Source of the DNA: Amycolatopsis acidicola
GTDB taxonomy: Bacteria > Actinomycetota > Actinomycetes > Mycobacteriales > Pseudonocardiaceae
Reading direction: 5' to 3'
Length of the DNA stretch: 60,810 nt
NCBI RefSeq assembly: GCF_007713735.2
Contig: NZ_VMNW02000051.1
Coordinates: forward strand, 1-60,810
The notes below the pieces were generated by a model. That model was not told where the DNA came from. It worked only from the letters and a program-made list of their open reading frames with translations, and searched no databases. The position numbers and the translations under genes are program-made. Below are positions 25,406-34,040 of this stretch, piece by piece (the first letter of the stretch is position 1; each line of letters begins with the position of its first letter).

Positions 25406-26528
25406 TCACCTTCATCACCTCGCTCGTACCGGCGTAGATGCGGGCCACCCTGGCGTCGGTGTACAACCGCGCGATCGGGAACTCGGCCATGTACCCGTAG
25501 CCGCCGAACAGCTGCAGGCAGCGGTCCACGACGCGGCCCTGCGTTTCGGTGCAGAACAGCTTCACCTTCGCGGCGTCGGCGCCGGAGAGCCTGCCGTCGA
25601 CGAGCTCCAGCACCGCGCGGTCGAGCATCGCCTGGGCGGCTTCGACCTCGGCGGCCATCGCGGCCAGCTCGAACTTCGTGTTCTGGAAGGTGGCGACCGG
25701 GGTGCCGAAAGCCTTGCGCTGCTTGACGTAATCGACCGTCGTCGCGATGGCGGCACCGGCCTGCGCGACCGAGCCGACCGCCACCGTCATCCGTTCCTGG
25801 GGCAGGTTGTGGCCCAGATACTTGAACGCCTCGCCCTCCTCGCCGAGCCGGTTCGCCACCGGCACGCGCACGTCGTCGAACGCGAGCTCCACGGTGTCCT
25901 GCGCCTTGATCCCGATCTTGTCCAGCACGCGCCCGCGCGTGAACCCCGCCATGCCGTCCTCGACGACCAGCAGCGTCAGCCCGGCACGCCGGTCGCCGGG
26001 GTCGGACGAGGTGCGGGCGACCCCGATGACGAGGTCCGCGAGCAGCCCGCCGGTGATGAACGTCTTCGCCCCGTTGAGGACGTAAGCGTCCCCGTCGCGC
26101 ACCGCCGTGGTGCGGATTCCGGCGAGATCGGACCCGGTGCCGGGTTCGGTCATCGCGATCGCCGTCAGCAGCTTGCCCGCGGCCATCCCGGGCAGCCACC
26201 GGCCGCGCTGTTCTTCGGTGGCATAGGCCAGAAAATACGGCAGGATCACGTCGAGCTGCGTGCGCACCGTGCCGAGCGTGACCAGCGCGCGGGCCGCTTC
26301 CTCCTGCAGCACGACGTTGTAGCGGTAGTCGCTCAGCCCCGCTCCCCCGTACTCCTCCGGGATCGCCATGCCGAGCACGCCGAGTGAGCCGAGCTTCCCG
26401 AAGATCTCGCGCGGAAGCCGGCCGGCCTTTTCCCAGTCGGCGTAATGAGGTACGACCTCGTTGCCGATGAAATCCCTTACGGACTCCCGGAATGCCTCGT
26501 GGTCGGGGGTGAAGATGTCTCGGCGCAC
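25380..26528 (-). CDS. Acyl-CoA dehydrogenase
   Basis: A 382-residue acyl-CoA dehydrogenase of the long-chain/isovaleryl-like group: AMTEPGTGSDL, GAKTFITGG, and GGYGYMAEFPIARLY, where the glutamate in MAEF is at the catalytic position used by that group. The canonical medium-chain position is alanine (YAGTSEV). It starts with GTG at 26528, 10 bp behind the CoA-transferase gene. It probably oxidises the CoA ester made by the adjacent transferase. Confidence 0.88.
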   Translation of the reverse strand: MRRDIFTPDHEAFRESVRDFIGNEVVPHYADWEKAGRLPREIFGKLGSLGVLGMAIPEEYGGAGLSDYRYNVVLQEEAARALVTLGTVRTQLDVILPYFLAYATEEQRGRWLPGMAAGKLLTAIAMTEPGTGSDLAGIRTTAVRDGDAYVLNGAKTFITGGLLADLVIGVARTSSDPGDRRAGLTLLVVEDGMAGFTRGRVLDKIGIKAQDTVELAFDDVRVPVANRLGEEGEAFKYLGHNLPQERMTVAVGSVAQAGAAIATTVDYVKQRKAFGTPVATFQNTKFELAAMAAEVEAAQAMLDRAVLELVDGRLSGADAAKVKLFCTETQGRVVDRCLQLFGGYGYMAEFPIARLYTDARVARIYAGTSEVMKVIIAKSLGL

Positions 26529-26538
26529 GGTGTCTCCC

Positions 26539-27732
26539 TCAGCTCGCTGCGCGGTCCGTCCCCGTCGCGCCCTGTTCCCGCAACGCGGCGATTTCGGCCG
26601 CGCCGAAGCCCAGTTCCCCGAGCACGCCGTCGGTGTGCTCGCCCAGCGCGGGGACCGGGCCCATCGGCGGGTCGAACCCGGCGATCACGGGCGGCGGTTT
26701 GAGCGCGGGCACCGGCCCGGCCGGGGTTTCGATCTTGCCCCAGCGCCCGCGCGCCGCCAGGTGCGGATGCGCGACCACCTCGCTGGGGCGGTTGAAGCGG
26801 GAGTTGCCGATCCCGGCCGCGTCCGCGCGCGACTGCACGTCCGCGAGGGTGTGCCGGGCGCACCACGCCGCGATCTCCTCGTCGAGCAGCGCCGCATGGC
26901 GGACCCGGCCGGAGTTGGCGAGGAAACGGGCGTCGTCGGCGAGGTCCGGCCGCTCCAGCAATTCCCGTGCGTACCGTTGCCATTCGCGGTCGTTCGTCGT
27001 GCCCAGCACGACCGTCTGCCCGTCGGAAGTCCGGTACGCGCCATAGGGGGCGACCGCGGGCGAGCCCATCCCGCGCGGTTCCTGGTCCACGCCGGAATGC
27101 TGGGTGTAGGTGAGCGCGTACCCCATCAGGTCGGTCATCGTGTCGAACAGGCTCACCGCCACCGGCGTGCGCTGATTCGCGTACAGCAGGGACACAATGG
27201 ACAGTGCCGCGTACAGGCCCGTGGTCACGTCGGCCATCGGCGGGCCGGGCTTCGCCGGAGCGCCGGGGCCACCGGTGATCGCGCACGCGCCCGATTCCGC
27301 CTGCACCAGCAGGTCGTACGCGCGCTTGTGCGAGAGCGGCCCGCCCGGCCCGTATCCGTCGATCTCCACCGCGATCAGCGACGGGTGCCGTTCCGCGAGA
27401 TCCGGCGGAGTGAGCCCGAGTTTCGCCGTGGTGCCGGGCGCCAGGTTCGACACGAGCACGTCCGCCCGCGCCAGCAGCCGGTGCAGCACGGCGAGTCCCG
27501 CTTCGGTCTTCAGGTCCAGGGTGACCGACTCCTTGCCGCGGTTGCACCACACGAAATGCGCGGCCAGCCCGCCCACGACGTCGTCGTAGTGCCGGGCGAA
27601 ATCGCCGCCGCGCGGGTTCTCGACCTTGATCACCCGCGCCCCGAAGTCGCCGAGCACCCGGCTGCAGATCGGCGCCGACACCGCCTGCTCCAGGCTCACC
27701 ACCGTCACCCCGGCCAGCGGGCCGCCGGTCAT
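26539..27732 (-). CDS. Class III CoA-transferase (CaiB/BaiF family)
   Basis: A 397-residue family III CoA-transferase, clearly related to the one at 18472: LEQAVSAPICSRVLGDFGARVI (split by no gap), WCNRGKESVTLDLK and the nucleophilic aspartate in YDLLVQ. The ATG at 27732 is chosen because upstream codons belong to the repeat array. With the dehydrogenase it forms a transferase-dehydrogenase pair; the second dehydrogenase upstream is separated from it by the repeats. Confidence 0.86.
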   Translation of the reverse strand: MTGGPLAGVTVVSLEQAVSAPICSRVLGDFGARVIKVENPRGGDFARHYDDVVGGLAAHFVWCNRGKESVTLDLKTEAGLAVLHRLLARADVLVSNLAPGTTAKLGLTPPDLAERHPSLIAVEIDGYGPGGPLSHKRAYDLLVQAESGACAITGGPGAPAKPGPPMADVTTGLYAALSIVSLLYANQRTPVAVSLFDTMTDLMGYALTYTQHSGVDQEPRGMGSPAVAPYGAYRTSDGQTVVLGTTNDREWQRYARELLERPDLADDARFLANSGRVRHAALLDEEIAAWCARHTLADVQSRADAAGIGNSRFNRPSEVVAHPHLAARGRWGKIETPAGPVPALKPPPVIAGFDPPMGPVPALGEHTDGVLGELGFGAAEIAALREQGATGTDRAAS

Positions 27733-27765
27733 CGCCGCACCTCGCCCCGGCCCCGACGAGCGCAA

Positions 27766-27868
27766 GTTGGCCACCCCCGTCGACGTGTTGGCCGCCCCGG
27801 TGCACGAGTTGGCCGCCCCGGTGCACGAGTTGGCCGCCCCGGTGCACGAGTTGGCCGCCGCGTCGCGA
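27766..27868. repeat. Exact 21-bp tandem repeat (GTTGGCCGCC type)
   Basis: Three identical 21-bp units starting GTTGGCCGCCCCGGTGCACG lie at 27787-27807, 27808-27828 and 27829-27849, flanked by one diverged unit on each side. The array is immediately next to a second 21-bp family and sits between the CoA-transferase and the upstream dehydrogenase gene. Confidence 0.85.
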
Positions 27869-27886
27869 AGGCGGCCCCGCGGACAA

Positions 27887-28117
27887 CCAACACACCAGCG
27901 GGACGGGCAAACACACCCGCGGGAGCGGCAACCACGCCAGCGGGACCGGCCAACACACCCGCGGGACGGGCGAACACACCGACGCGAGCCGCCAACACGC
28001 CCGCCGGATCGACCAACACACCCGCGCGAGCCGCCAACACACCAGCGGGACGGGCAAACACGCCCGCGGGAGGGGCAAACACGCCCGCGGGAGGGGCAAA
28101 CACGCGCGGGGGGCCGG
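27887..28117. repeat. 21-bp repeat array 2
   Basis: Eleven head-to-tail 21-bp units of the form CCAACACACC(A/C)GCGGGACGGG, first at 27887-27907 and last at 28097-28117; the two units at 28055-28075 and 28076-28096 are identical. All six frames are largely open because the period is a multiple of three, giving seven-residue repeats in any frame, but no frame has a start signal. Same family as the arrays at 356-544 and 40538-40952. Confidence 0.85.
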
Positions 28118-28126
28118 TGGCGGGCA

Positions 28127-29293
28127 TCAGTAGCTCCTCGGCATGCCGAGGGTGTGCGAGCCCAGGTAGTTCAGCACCATCTCCTGGCTGACCGGGGCGA
28201 TCCGCATCACGCGCGCTTCCCGGAAATAGCGGGCCACGTGGTATTCCTCGGCGTAGCCCATGCCGCCGTGGGTCTGCAGCGCGCGGTCCGCGGCGGTGAA
28301 ACCCGCGTCGGCGCACAGGTACTTCGCCGTGTTTGCTTCGCGTCCGCACGGCCGCCCGTGGTCGTAGAGCCAGGTTGCCTTGCGCAGCACCAGTTCCGCG
28401 GCGTCGAGGTGCGCCAGCGAGTCCGCGAGCGGGAACTGGATGCCCTGGTTCATCCCGATCGGCCGGTCGAACACCGTGCGCTCCCCGGCGTAGCGGACGG
28501 CCTTCTCCAGCGCCACCCGCCCGATGCCCAGTGCCTCGGCGGCGATCAGCATCCGCTCCGGGTTCAGCCCGTCGAGCAGATACCGGAACCCCTGCCCCTC
28601 CTCGCCGACGCGGTCCTCGACGGGTACGCGCAGGTCGTCGATGAACAGCTCGTTGGAGCTCACGGCGTTGCGGCCGAGTTTCGGGATGGGCCGGATGTCC
28701 ACGTGCGCGCGGTCGAGGTCGGTGAGGAACAGCGTCATCCCGTCGGTCGGCTTCGCCACGTCCTCGCGTTTCGCGGTGCGGGTCAGCAGGAGGATCTTCT
28801 CCGACTCCATGGCCTTGGAGATCCACACCTTCCGCCCGTTCACGACGTAGTGGTCACCGTCGCGGCGGGCGAACGTGGTGATGCGGGAGGTGTCCAGCCC
28901 GGCGCCGGGCTCGGTCACGCCGAAGCACACGTGCAGCTCCCCCGTCGCCACGCGCGGCAGGGTCCGCCGTTTCAGCTCCTCGGACCCGTGCACCACCACG
29001 GGCTGCATCCCGAAGATGGACAGGTGGATCGCGGTGGCCGCGTTCATCCCGCCGCCCGAGCGCGCCACCTCCTCCAGCACCAGGCTCGCCTCGGTGATGC
29101 CCATCCCGTGCCCGCCGTAGGCCTCCGGGATGGTGATGCCCAGCCAGCCGCCGTGGGCGATGGCGTCGTAGAACTCCGCGGGGAACTCGTGCGCCTGGTC
29201 GCGCTCCATCCAGTACCGGTCGCCGAACCGGCCGGCCAGTTCCGCGACGGCCTTGCGGATGACCTGCTGGTCCTCGGTCAGCTCGAAGTCCAC
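28127..29293 (-). CDS. Acyl-CoA dehydrogenase
   Basis: A 388-residue acyl-CoA dehydrogenase with the usual MDFELTEDQQ N-terminus, VTEPGAGLDTS loop and HGGMGYAEEYHVARYFRE near the C-terminus, whose glutamate supplies the base in isovaleryl-like members. GTG at 29293 is preferred over 29308, because GGAGG lies 8 bases before it and the family N-terminus begins there. It ends 9 bp from the repeat array, and the amidohydrolase gene lies 64 bp upstream on the same strand. Confidence 0.87.
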   Translation of the reverse strand: MDFELTEDQQVIRKAVAELAGRFGDRYWMERDQAHEFPAEFYDAIAHGGWLGITIPEAYGGHGMGITEASLVLEEVARSGGGMNAATAIHLSIFGMQPVVVHGSEELKRRTLPRVATGELHVCFGVTEPGAGLDTSRITTFARRDGDHYVVNGRKVWISKAMESEKILLLTRTAKREDVAKPTDGMTLFLTDLDRAHVDIRPIPKLGRNAVSSNELFIDDLRVPVEDRVGEEGQGFRYLLDGLNPERMLIAAEALGIGRVALEKAVRYAGERTVFDRPIGMNQGIQFPLADSLAHLDAAELVLRKATWLYDHGRPCGREANTAKYLCADAGFTAADRALQTHGGMGYAEEYHVARYFREARVMRIAPVSQEMVLNYLGSHTLGMPRSY

Positions 29294-29357
29294 TCCGGGC
29301 ACCTCCACGCACAGCGGGATGCCGCGCGGGCGCGCCGCACGGCATCCGTCCGGACAG

Positions 29358-30659
29358 TCACTTGCCGGCAGCGGCGGCCACGGCGCGGCGCGCGCGCTGG
29401 CGGTATCCCTCCAGTTTCTCCGAAGGCGCGATGGTCCGGTGGCTGCGCGCCTGGATCGACACGTCGTGCCCGGCCGCGGCCCGGCGCAGCGCGCCGACGG
29501 TGGCCTGCTCCTTCGGGATGTGGCTGAACGGGTCGAAGGAGTACCAGCGCATGGCGTTCTCGTGGGTCATCTTGTCGATCTCGTCGTCGGGCACCTGCTC
29601 GCGGTCGAGTACCGCGCCCAGCTCCTCCGGCGCGCCCGGCCACATCGAGTCGCTGTGCGGGTAGTCCGCCTCCCAGCAGATGTTGTCGATGCCGATCTCG
29701 TGGCGCAGCTTAACGCCGAGCGGGTCGGAGATGAAGCAGGTCAGGAAGTGCTCGCGGAACACCTCGCTGGGCCGCTTGCCGCCGAAGTCCTGCAGCGTCC
29801 ACGTCGCGTGCATCTCGAACGTGCGGTCCACCCGCTCCAGGAAGTACGGGATCCACCCGGTGCCGCCCTCCGACAGCGCGATCTTCAGGTCCGGGTAGTC
29901 CTTGACCGGCTTGGACCACAGCAGGTCCGCGGCCGCCTGCACGAGGTTCAGCGGCTGCAGGGTGATCATCACGTCCGGCGGCGAGTCCACCGCCGGGATC
30001 GAGAGCCGCCCGGACGATCCGATGTGGACATTGAGCACGGTGTCCGTCTCCACCAGCGCGCGCCACAACGGGGTCCAGTACTCGTCGTGGAAGCTCGGAT
30101 AGCCCATCGCCGCGGGGTTTTCGCTGAACGTCAGCGAATGGCAGCCCTTCTTCGCCACCCGCCGCACCTCGTCGGCGCAGGCCTCGGCGTCCCAGATCAC
30201 CGGCAGCGCCATCGGGATGAAGCGGCCGGGGTACGCGCCGCACCACTCGTCGATGTGCCAGTCGTTGTAGGCGCGCACCAGTGACACGGAGAACTCCGGG
30301 TCCTCGGTCGCGAACAGCCGCGCCGCGAAACCGGGGAACGACGGGAAGTTCATCGACGCGAGCATCCCGCCGGCGTTCATGTCCTTGACCCGCTCGTGCA
30401 CGTCCCAGCAGCCGGGGCGGATCTCGTCCAGGCCCTGCGGCTCCATCCCGTACTCCTCCTTGGGACGGCCCGCCACCGCGTTGAGCGCCGCGTTCGGGAT
30501 CACGGTGTCGCGGAACTTCCAGACGTCCGTGCCGTCGTCCTGGTGCACCAGCTGCGGGGCGTCGGCGCGGTAGCGCTCGGGCAGGTGGTTCACGAACATG
30601 TCGGGCGGCTCGATGATGTGGTCGTCGACGCTGATCAGGATCATGTCTTCGCGCTTCAT
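29358..30659 (-). CDS. Amidohydrolase-2 family metal-dependent hydrolase/decarboxylase
   Basis: A 433-residue TIM-barrel protein of the ACMSD/amidohydrolase-2 group, which includes decarboxylases and C-C hydrolases of ring carboxylates. The N-terminal SVDDHIIEPPDMF motif corresponds to the metal-binding strand; NVHIGSSG and WEADYPHSDSMWP give further histidine and aspartate ligands. Such proteins are common in actinobacterial catabolic clusters, but their substrates are mostly unknown. The ATG at 30659 is preceded by GGGAA. It is co-transcribed with the 105-residue gene 11 bp upstream, from operator locus E. Confidence 0.85.
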   Translation of the reverse strand: MKREDMILISVDDHIIEPPDMFVNHLPERYRADAPQLVHQDDGTDVWKFRDTVIPNAALNAVAGRPKEEYGMEPQGLDEIRPGCWDVHERVKDMNAGGMLASMNFPSFPGFAARLFATEDPEFSVSLVRAYNDWHIDEWCGAYPGRFIPMALPVIWDAEACADEVRRVAKKGCHSLTFSENPAAMGYPSFHDEYWTPLWRALVETDTVLNVHIGSSGRLSIPAVDSPPDVMITLQPLNLVQAAADLLWSKPVKDYPDLKIALSEGGTGWIPYFLERVDRTFEMHATWTLQDFGGKRPSEVFREHFLTCFISDPLGVKLRHEIGIDNICWEADYPHSDSMWPGAPEELGAVLDREQVPDDEIDKMTHENAMRWYSFDPFSHIPKEQATVGALRRAAAGHDVSIQARSHRTIAPSEKLEGYRQRARRAVAAAAGK

Positions 30660-30670
30660 GGAATTCCCTT

Positions 30671-30988
30671 CTAGTCCGATGCGGGCAGCGGTTTCGCGGT
30701 CTTGAGGGTCATCGGCTCGCCGTCGCAGCTCAGCTCCCCGGTGCCGGCCGAGGTGCAGAGCAGCTCGAGCGTGCCGGCGGCGTCGACGTAGCGTTTTCCG
30801 AGCAGCGTCACCGGTTCCCCGGACGCGGCCGGGCGGGGTCTCGCGGAGTTCGCGGGCACCATCGGGCTGCCGCCGCAGGCCAGCGCGGGGCCCGCCCCGG
30901 CGGGTGCCCGCACGACGACCACCCGCGTGGCGCACACCGTGCTGGCCAGCTGGTCGCCGGGACGCAGGGCCGGTGCTGATGAGCTCAT
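30671..30988 (-). CDS. Small conserved hypothetical protein
   Basis: A 105-residue protein with two cysteine-containing halves (STVCATRVVVVRAP and LLCTSAGTGELSCDG), a GKRYVDAAGTLELLC core and a polar C-terminus ending TAKPLPASD. I recall similar small actinobacterial proteins beside amidohydrolases, without a known function. ATG at 30988 has GAAGGG 9 bases upstream; the ATG three codons earlier is too close to it. It is the first gene after operator locus E. Confidence 0.65.
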   Translation of the reverse strand: MSSSAPALRPGDQLASTVCATRVVVVRAPAGAGPALACGGSPMVPANSARPRPAASGEPVTLLGKRYVDAAGTLELLCTSAGTGELSCDGEPMTLKTAKPLPASD

Positions 30989-31060
30989 ACTCGACATCCC
31001 TTCGCGGCGGTGGCCGTTCCCCGGGCACGCTGCGCCACCCGGCAGGTGCTCTCACCATTG

Positions 31061-31097
31061 GGAAACTATCTTCTCCTCCAGCGAGAATCAACCTTTA
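31061..31097. promoter_or_regulatory. GAGAAT operator pair, locus E (weak)
   Basis: GGAAACTATCTTCTC at 31061-31075 and GAGAATCAACCTTTA at 31083-31097 each keep one good half-site (CTTCTC and GAGAAT) and are 22 bp apart. They lie about 75-110 bp upstream of the leftward operon that begins with the 105-residue gene. Confidence 0.55.
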
Positions 31098-31164
31098 CCC
31101 GCGACCGGACGCACCCGGCCGGCCGTCCCGCGAGGCCGGGGAGTTGACGCCCGCCGACCGGCGT

Positions 31165-31201
31165 GTAAATCTTGCCTTCAGTATTTGAGAATGTAATTCT
31201 C
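31165..31201. promoter_or_regulatory. GAGAAT operator, locus F
   Basis: A perfect site, GAGAATGTAATTCTC, at 31187-31201 ends 17 bp before the start codon of the CMD-family gene; a faint second copy (6 of 12) may lie at 31165-31179. It controls the rightward four-gene operon ending with the split acyl-CoA dehydrogenase. Confidence 0.75.
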
Positions 31202-31218
31202 GCTCAGGAGGACCTCTG

Positions 31219-31749
31219 ATGCGGCTGCCCCCGCTGCCGGCCCACGAATGGGACGACCGGACCCGCGCGGCGCTGGCCGGGCTCGTGCCGCGGGAGCGCC
31301 AGGACCCTGAAGGCGCGGGCCCCGCGCTGTCGACCGTCGTCCGCCATCCCGATCTCGCGAAAGTGTTCTTCCGGTTCAGCACCTACCTGATGACGCATTC
31401 GACGCTGCCGCCCCGGCTGCGCGAGCTGACCGTCCTGCGGGTGGCCCGGCGGCGTTCGTGCGCTTACGAATGGGTGCACCACGCCCGGTTCGCGGCCCGG
31501 CTGGGAATTTCCCGCGCGGAGGTCGCGGCGGCGAGCGAAGGGCGTTCGGCCGATCCGTTCGAGGAGACGGTGCTCGCCGCCGTCGACGAGCTGGACGAGA
31601 CCTCGACGCTGTCGGACAAGACGTGGGCCGCGCTCGGCGAGCACCTCGACGAGCGGCAGCGGATGGACCTCGTGTTCACCATCGGCGGCTACTGCCTGAT
31701 GGCCATGGCGTTCAACACCTTCGGCATCGAAGCCGACGAGGAGGCGTAA
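31219..31749 (+). CDS. Carboxymuconolactone-decarboxylase (CMD/AhpD-like) family protein
   Basis: A 176-residue all-helical protein. The segment PPRLRELTVLRVARRRSCAYEWVHH (residues 65-89) has the CMD pattern, but with a single cysteine (C77) and YEWVHH instead of the redox CxxC of AhpD, as in the carboxymuconolactone-decarboxylase-like subgroup. A lyase or structural role in ring-fragment metabolism is possible. ATG at 31219 follows CAGGAGGACC. It is the first gene of a four-gene operon (CMD, SnoaL-like, dehydrogenase large and small subunits). Confidence 0.82.
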   Translation: MRLPPLPAHEWDDRTRAALAGLVPRERQDPEGAGPALSTVVRHPDLAKVFFRFSTYLMTHSTLPPRLRELTVLRVARRRSCAYEWVHHARFAARLGISRAEVAAASEGRSADPFEETVLAAVDELDETSTLSDKTWAALGEHLDERQRMDLVFTIGGYCLMAMAFNTFGIEADEEA

Positions 31750-31752
31750 GGC

Positions 31753-32175
31753 ATGCCCGGACCTTCCCGCACCGACGACCTGGTGGAGATCCAGCAGCTG
31801 CTCGCCCGCTACGCGGTGACCATCACCCAGGGCGACATCGACGGGCTGCTCGCGGTTTTCACCCCCGACGGCACTTACAGCGCTTTCGGCGACAGGTACC
31901 CGCTTTCGGAGTTCCCGGCGATGGTCGACGCCGCGCCGAAGGGCCTGTTCCTCACCGGGACCCCGGCCATCGAGCTGGACGGCGACGACGCGACCGGCAC
32001 CCAGCCGCTGTGCTTCGTCGACCACGCCACGCACGACATGCGCATCGGCTATTACCGCGACACCTACCGCCGCACCGAAAACGGGTGGCGGCTGGCGACG
32101 CGGGCGATGACGTTCATCCGCCGCAGCGGCGCGCACGACTCCGGCCGCCCGCACGCCTACCAGCCCCGGGCATGA
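31753..32175 (+). CDS. SnoaL/NTF2-like protein
   Basis: A 140-residue alpha+beta cone-fold protein of the SnoaL-like_4 kind: the N-terminal helices (EIQQLLARYAVTITQGDIDGL as two parts), FTPDGTYS and a C-terminal sheet (GYYRDTYRRTENGWRLATR, split at Y). Family members act as isomerases, dehydratases or hydrolases on cyclic substrates; catalytic residues are not diagnostic here. It lies 3 bp after the CMD gene and overlaps the dehydrogenase large subunit by 4 bp. Confidence 0.82.
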   Translation: MPGPSRTDDLVEIQQLLARYAVTITQGDIDGLLAVFTPDGTYSAFGDRYPLSEFPAMVDAAPKGLFLTGTPAIELDGDDATGTQPLCFVDHATHDMRIGYYRDTYRRTENGWRLATRAMTFIRRSGAHDSGRPHAYQPRA

Positions 32176-33260
32176 ACGTCGCGGAGTTCCGGGCCGGACT
32201 GCGCGCCTGGCTCGCCGAGCACGACCTCTCCCCCGGCCCGATGCCCGGCTTCGCGGAAGAGGTCGCGCAGCTGGCGCGCGTACGCCGCGCCCTGTTCGAC
32301 GCCGGGTGGATGCGCTACGGCTGGCCCGCGGAAGTCGGCGGGCTCGGCGGGCCGGCCGTGCTCCGCGCCGTCCTCGGCGAGGAGGTCACCAGCCGGGACC
32401 TGGCCGACCCGGGGATCTACTCGATGGTCGAAGTCCTGGCGCCGACGATGCTCTCGTACGCGCCGCCCGCGCTCGCCGCGGAGATGGTGCCCCGCCTGCT
32501 GAACGGTTCGGAACAGTGGTGCCAGGGCTTTTCCGAACCGGGCTCGGGCAGCGACCTCGCGTCGCTCACCACACAGGCGCGCCCACGGGGTGACGACTGG
32601 GTCGTGCACGGGCAGAAGGTCTGGACCAGCCTGGCGCAGTTCTCCGCCCGGTGCGTGCTGCTGGCGCGGACGGCGCCCGGGCACGGCGGGATCACGGCGT
32701 TCTTCGCGGACATGGACTCGCCCGGGATCACCGTGCGGCCGTTGCGCACCATGCACGGGCGGGACGAGTTCTGCGAGGTGTTCTTCGACGACGTCGTGGT
32801 GCCCGGCGACCGGATCCTCGGTGGCCCCGGCGACGGCTGGCGGGTGGCGATGGACCTGCTCCCGCACGAACGCTCCACGTGCTTCTGGCACCGGATCGCG
32901 CACCTGTATACCCGCCTGGACCGCCTGGTCGCGCAGACCGGTTCCGCCGACGACGCGGCGCTCGGCTCGGCTTTCCTTGCCCTGCACACCATCCGCTGCC
33001 GCTCGCACGCGACACAGCGGCGCCTGGGCGAGGGCGCGCGGCTCGGCCCGGAGACGTCCGTGGACAAGGTGTTGCTCGCGACGGCTGAGCAGCGGCTGTT
33101 CGACACCGCGCGCGACCTGCTGCCCGGCGTGATCGAACTCGACGATTCCGCGTGGCGGGCGGAGTTCCTGTACTCGCGCGCGGCCACCATCTACGGCGGC
33201 ACGGCCGAGATCCAGCGCAACATCATCGCGCGCCGGCTGCTCGGGCTCGGGAAGGAGTAG
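32172..33260 (+). CDS. Acyl-CoA dehydrogenase, large subunit of a split enzyme
   Basis: A 362-residue FadE protein with a complete N-terminal and middle domain (GFSEPGSGSDLASL, GQKVWTSLAQ) and a C-terminal IYGGTAEIQRNIIARRLLG. The position of the medium-chain catalytic glutamate is glycine. This, and the short partner 3 bp downstream, is typical of alpha2beta2 dehydrogenases known from steroid side-chain degradation (ChsE1-ChsE2 type), where the small subunit supplies the base. The ATGA overlap couples it to the SnoaL-like gene. Confidence 0.86.
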   Translation: MNVAEFRAGLRAWLAEHDLSPGPMPGFAEEVAQLARVRRALFDAGWMRYGWPAEVGGLGGPAVLRAVLGEEVTSRDLADPGIYSMVEVLAPTMLSYAPPALAAEMVPRLLNGSEQWCQGFSEPGSGSDLASLTTQARPRGDDWVVHGQKVWTSLAQFSARCVLLARTAPGHGGITAFFADMDSPGITVRPLRTMHGRDEFCEVFFDDVVVPGDRILGGPGDGWRVAMDLLPHERSTCFWHRIAHLYTRLDRLVAQTGSADDAALGSAFLALHTIRCRSHATQRRLGEGARLGPETSVDKVLLATAEQRLFDTARDLLPGVIELDDSAWRAEFLYSRAATIYGGTAEIQRNIIARRLLGLGKE

Positions 33261-33263
33261 CCG

Positions 33264-34034
33264 GTGGAAACGGCCGAACTCGACCTGCTCACCGACACCC
33301 TGCGCAAGACGATGAGCGACGCCTCCGGGGCGGAACTCGACGAGGCGCTGACGGCGCTCGGCTGGCCGGAAATGCTCGCCGAGTTGCCGGAAGTCGCCGT
33401 GCCCCTGGTGTTCCGGCTGCTGGGCGAGACCGGCGCCCATGCCCCGGTGCTCAACGACGTGGTGCTCGGGCGGGCCTCGGGCGAAACGGTGCCGCTGCCC
33501 TACGCCGGCGGGCGGTGGGTGCTGTGGCCGCGAAGCGGATCCGGCACCGGGCTGGACGAAGAGATCCCGCTGGCCGCGGTTCCCGAGGGTTCACCGGTTC
33601 CGCTCGCGGCCGGACGCCGCGCGGTGGGCTGGTGGCTGCTCGGGAGCGGGCGGGCGATGCTGGCGCTGGCTCGCGCGCACGCGCTGGACCGGACACAGTT
33701 CGGGAAGCCCATCGCGGCGTTCCAAGCGGTCCGGCATCGCCTGGCGGAAACGTTGGTGGCGTTGGAAGGTGCCGAAGCCTGCCTCGTCGCGGCGACGGAC
33801 GATCTCGGTTCCCTGCTGGCCAAAGCCGCCGCGGGCGACGCCGCGTTGACGGCCGCCCGGCACTGCCAGCAGGTGCTCGGGGGCATCGGCTTCACCGCGG
33901 AACACGCGCTGCACCGCCACGTGCGGCGGGCGCTGCTGCTGGACGGATTGCTGGGGAGTTCCAGGGAACTGACACGGGAGGCCGGGGAAGTGGTGCGCCG
34001 CAGCGGAAGCGCGCCACGGGTGGTCGAATTGTGA
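33264..34034 (+). CDS. Acyl-CoA dehydrogenase, small subunit of a split enzyme
   Basis: A 256-residue protein that keeps mainly the C-terminal helical half of the dehydrogenase fold: RTQFGKPIAAFQAVRHRLAE (about residue 145) and GGIGFTAEHALHRHVRR near residue 215, whose glutamate is the likely base for the heteromer. The N-terminal domain is reduced. GTG at 33264 begins 3 bp after the large subunit. It ends 6 bp from the convergent SDR gene. Confidence 0.84.
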   Translation: METAELDLLTDTLRKTMSDASGAELDEALTALGWPEMLAELPEVAVPLVFRLLGETGAHAPVLNDVVLGRASGETVPLPYAGGRWVLWPRSGSGTGLDEEIPLAAVPEGSPVPLAAGRRAVGWWLLGSGRAMLALARAHALDRTQFGKPIAAFQAVRHRLAETLVALEGAEACLVAATDDLGSLLAKAAAGDAALTAARHCQQVLGGIGFTAEHALHRHVRRALLLDGLLGSSRELTREAGEVVRRSGSAPRVVEL

Positions 34035-34040
34035 GGCGTG

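Noticed and set aside
27729..28826. Long open frames across the 21-bp array, with repeating seven-residue peptides
   Set aside because: The period is divisible by three, so many frames stay open; no ribosome binding site or non-repetitive domain supports translation, and true genes occupy both sides.
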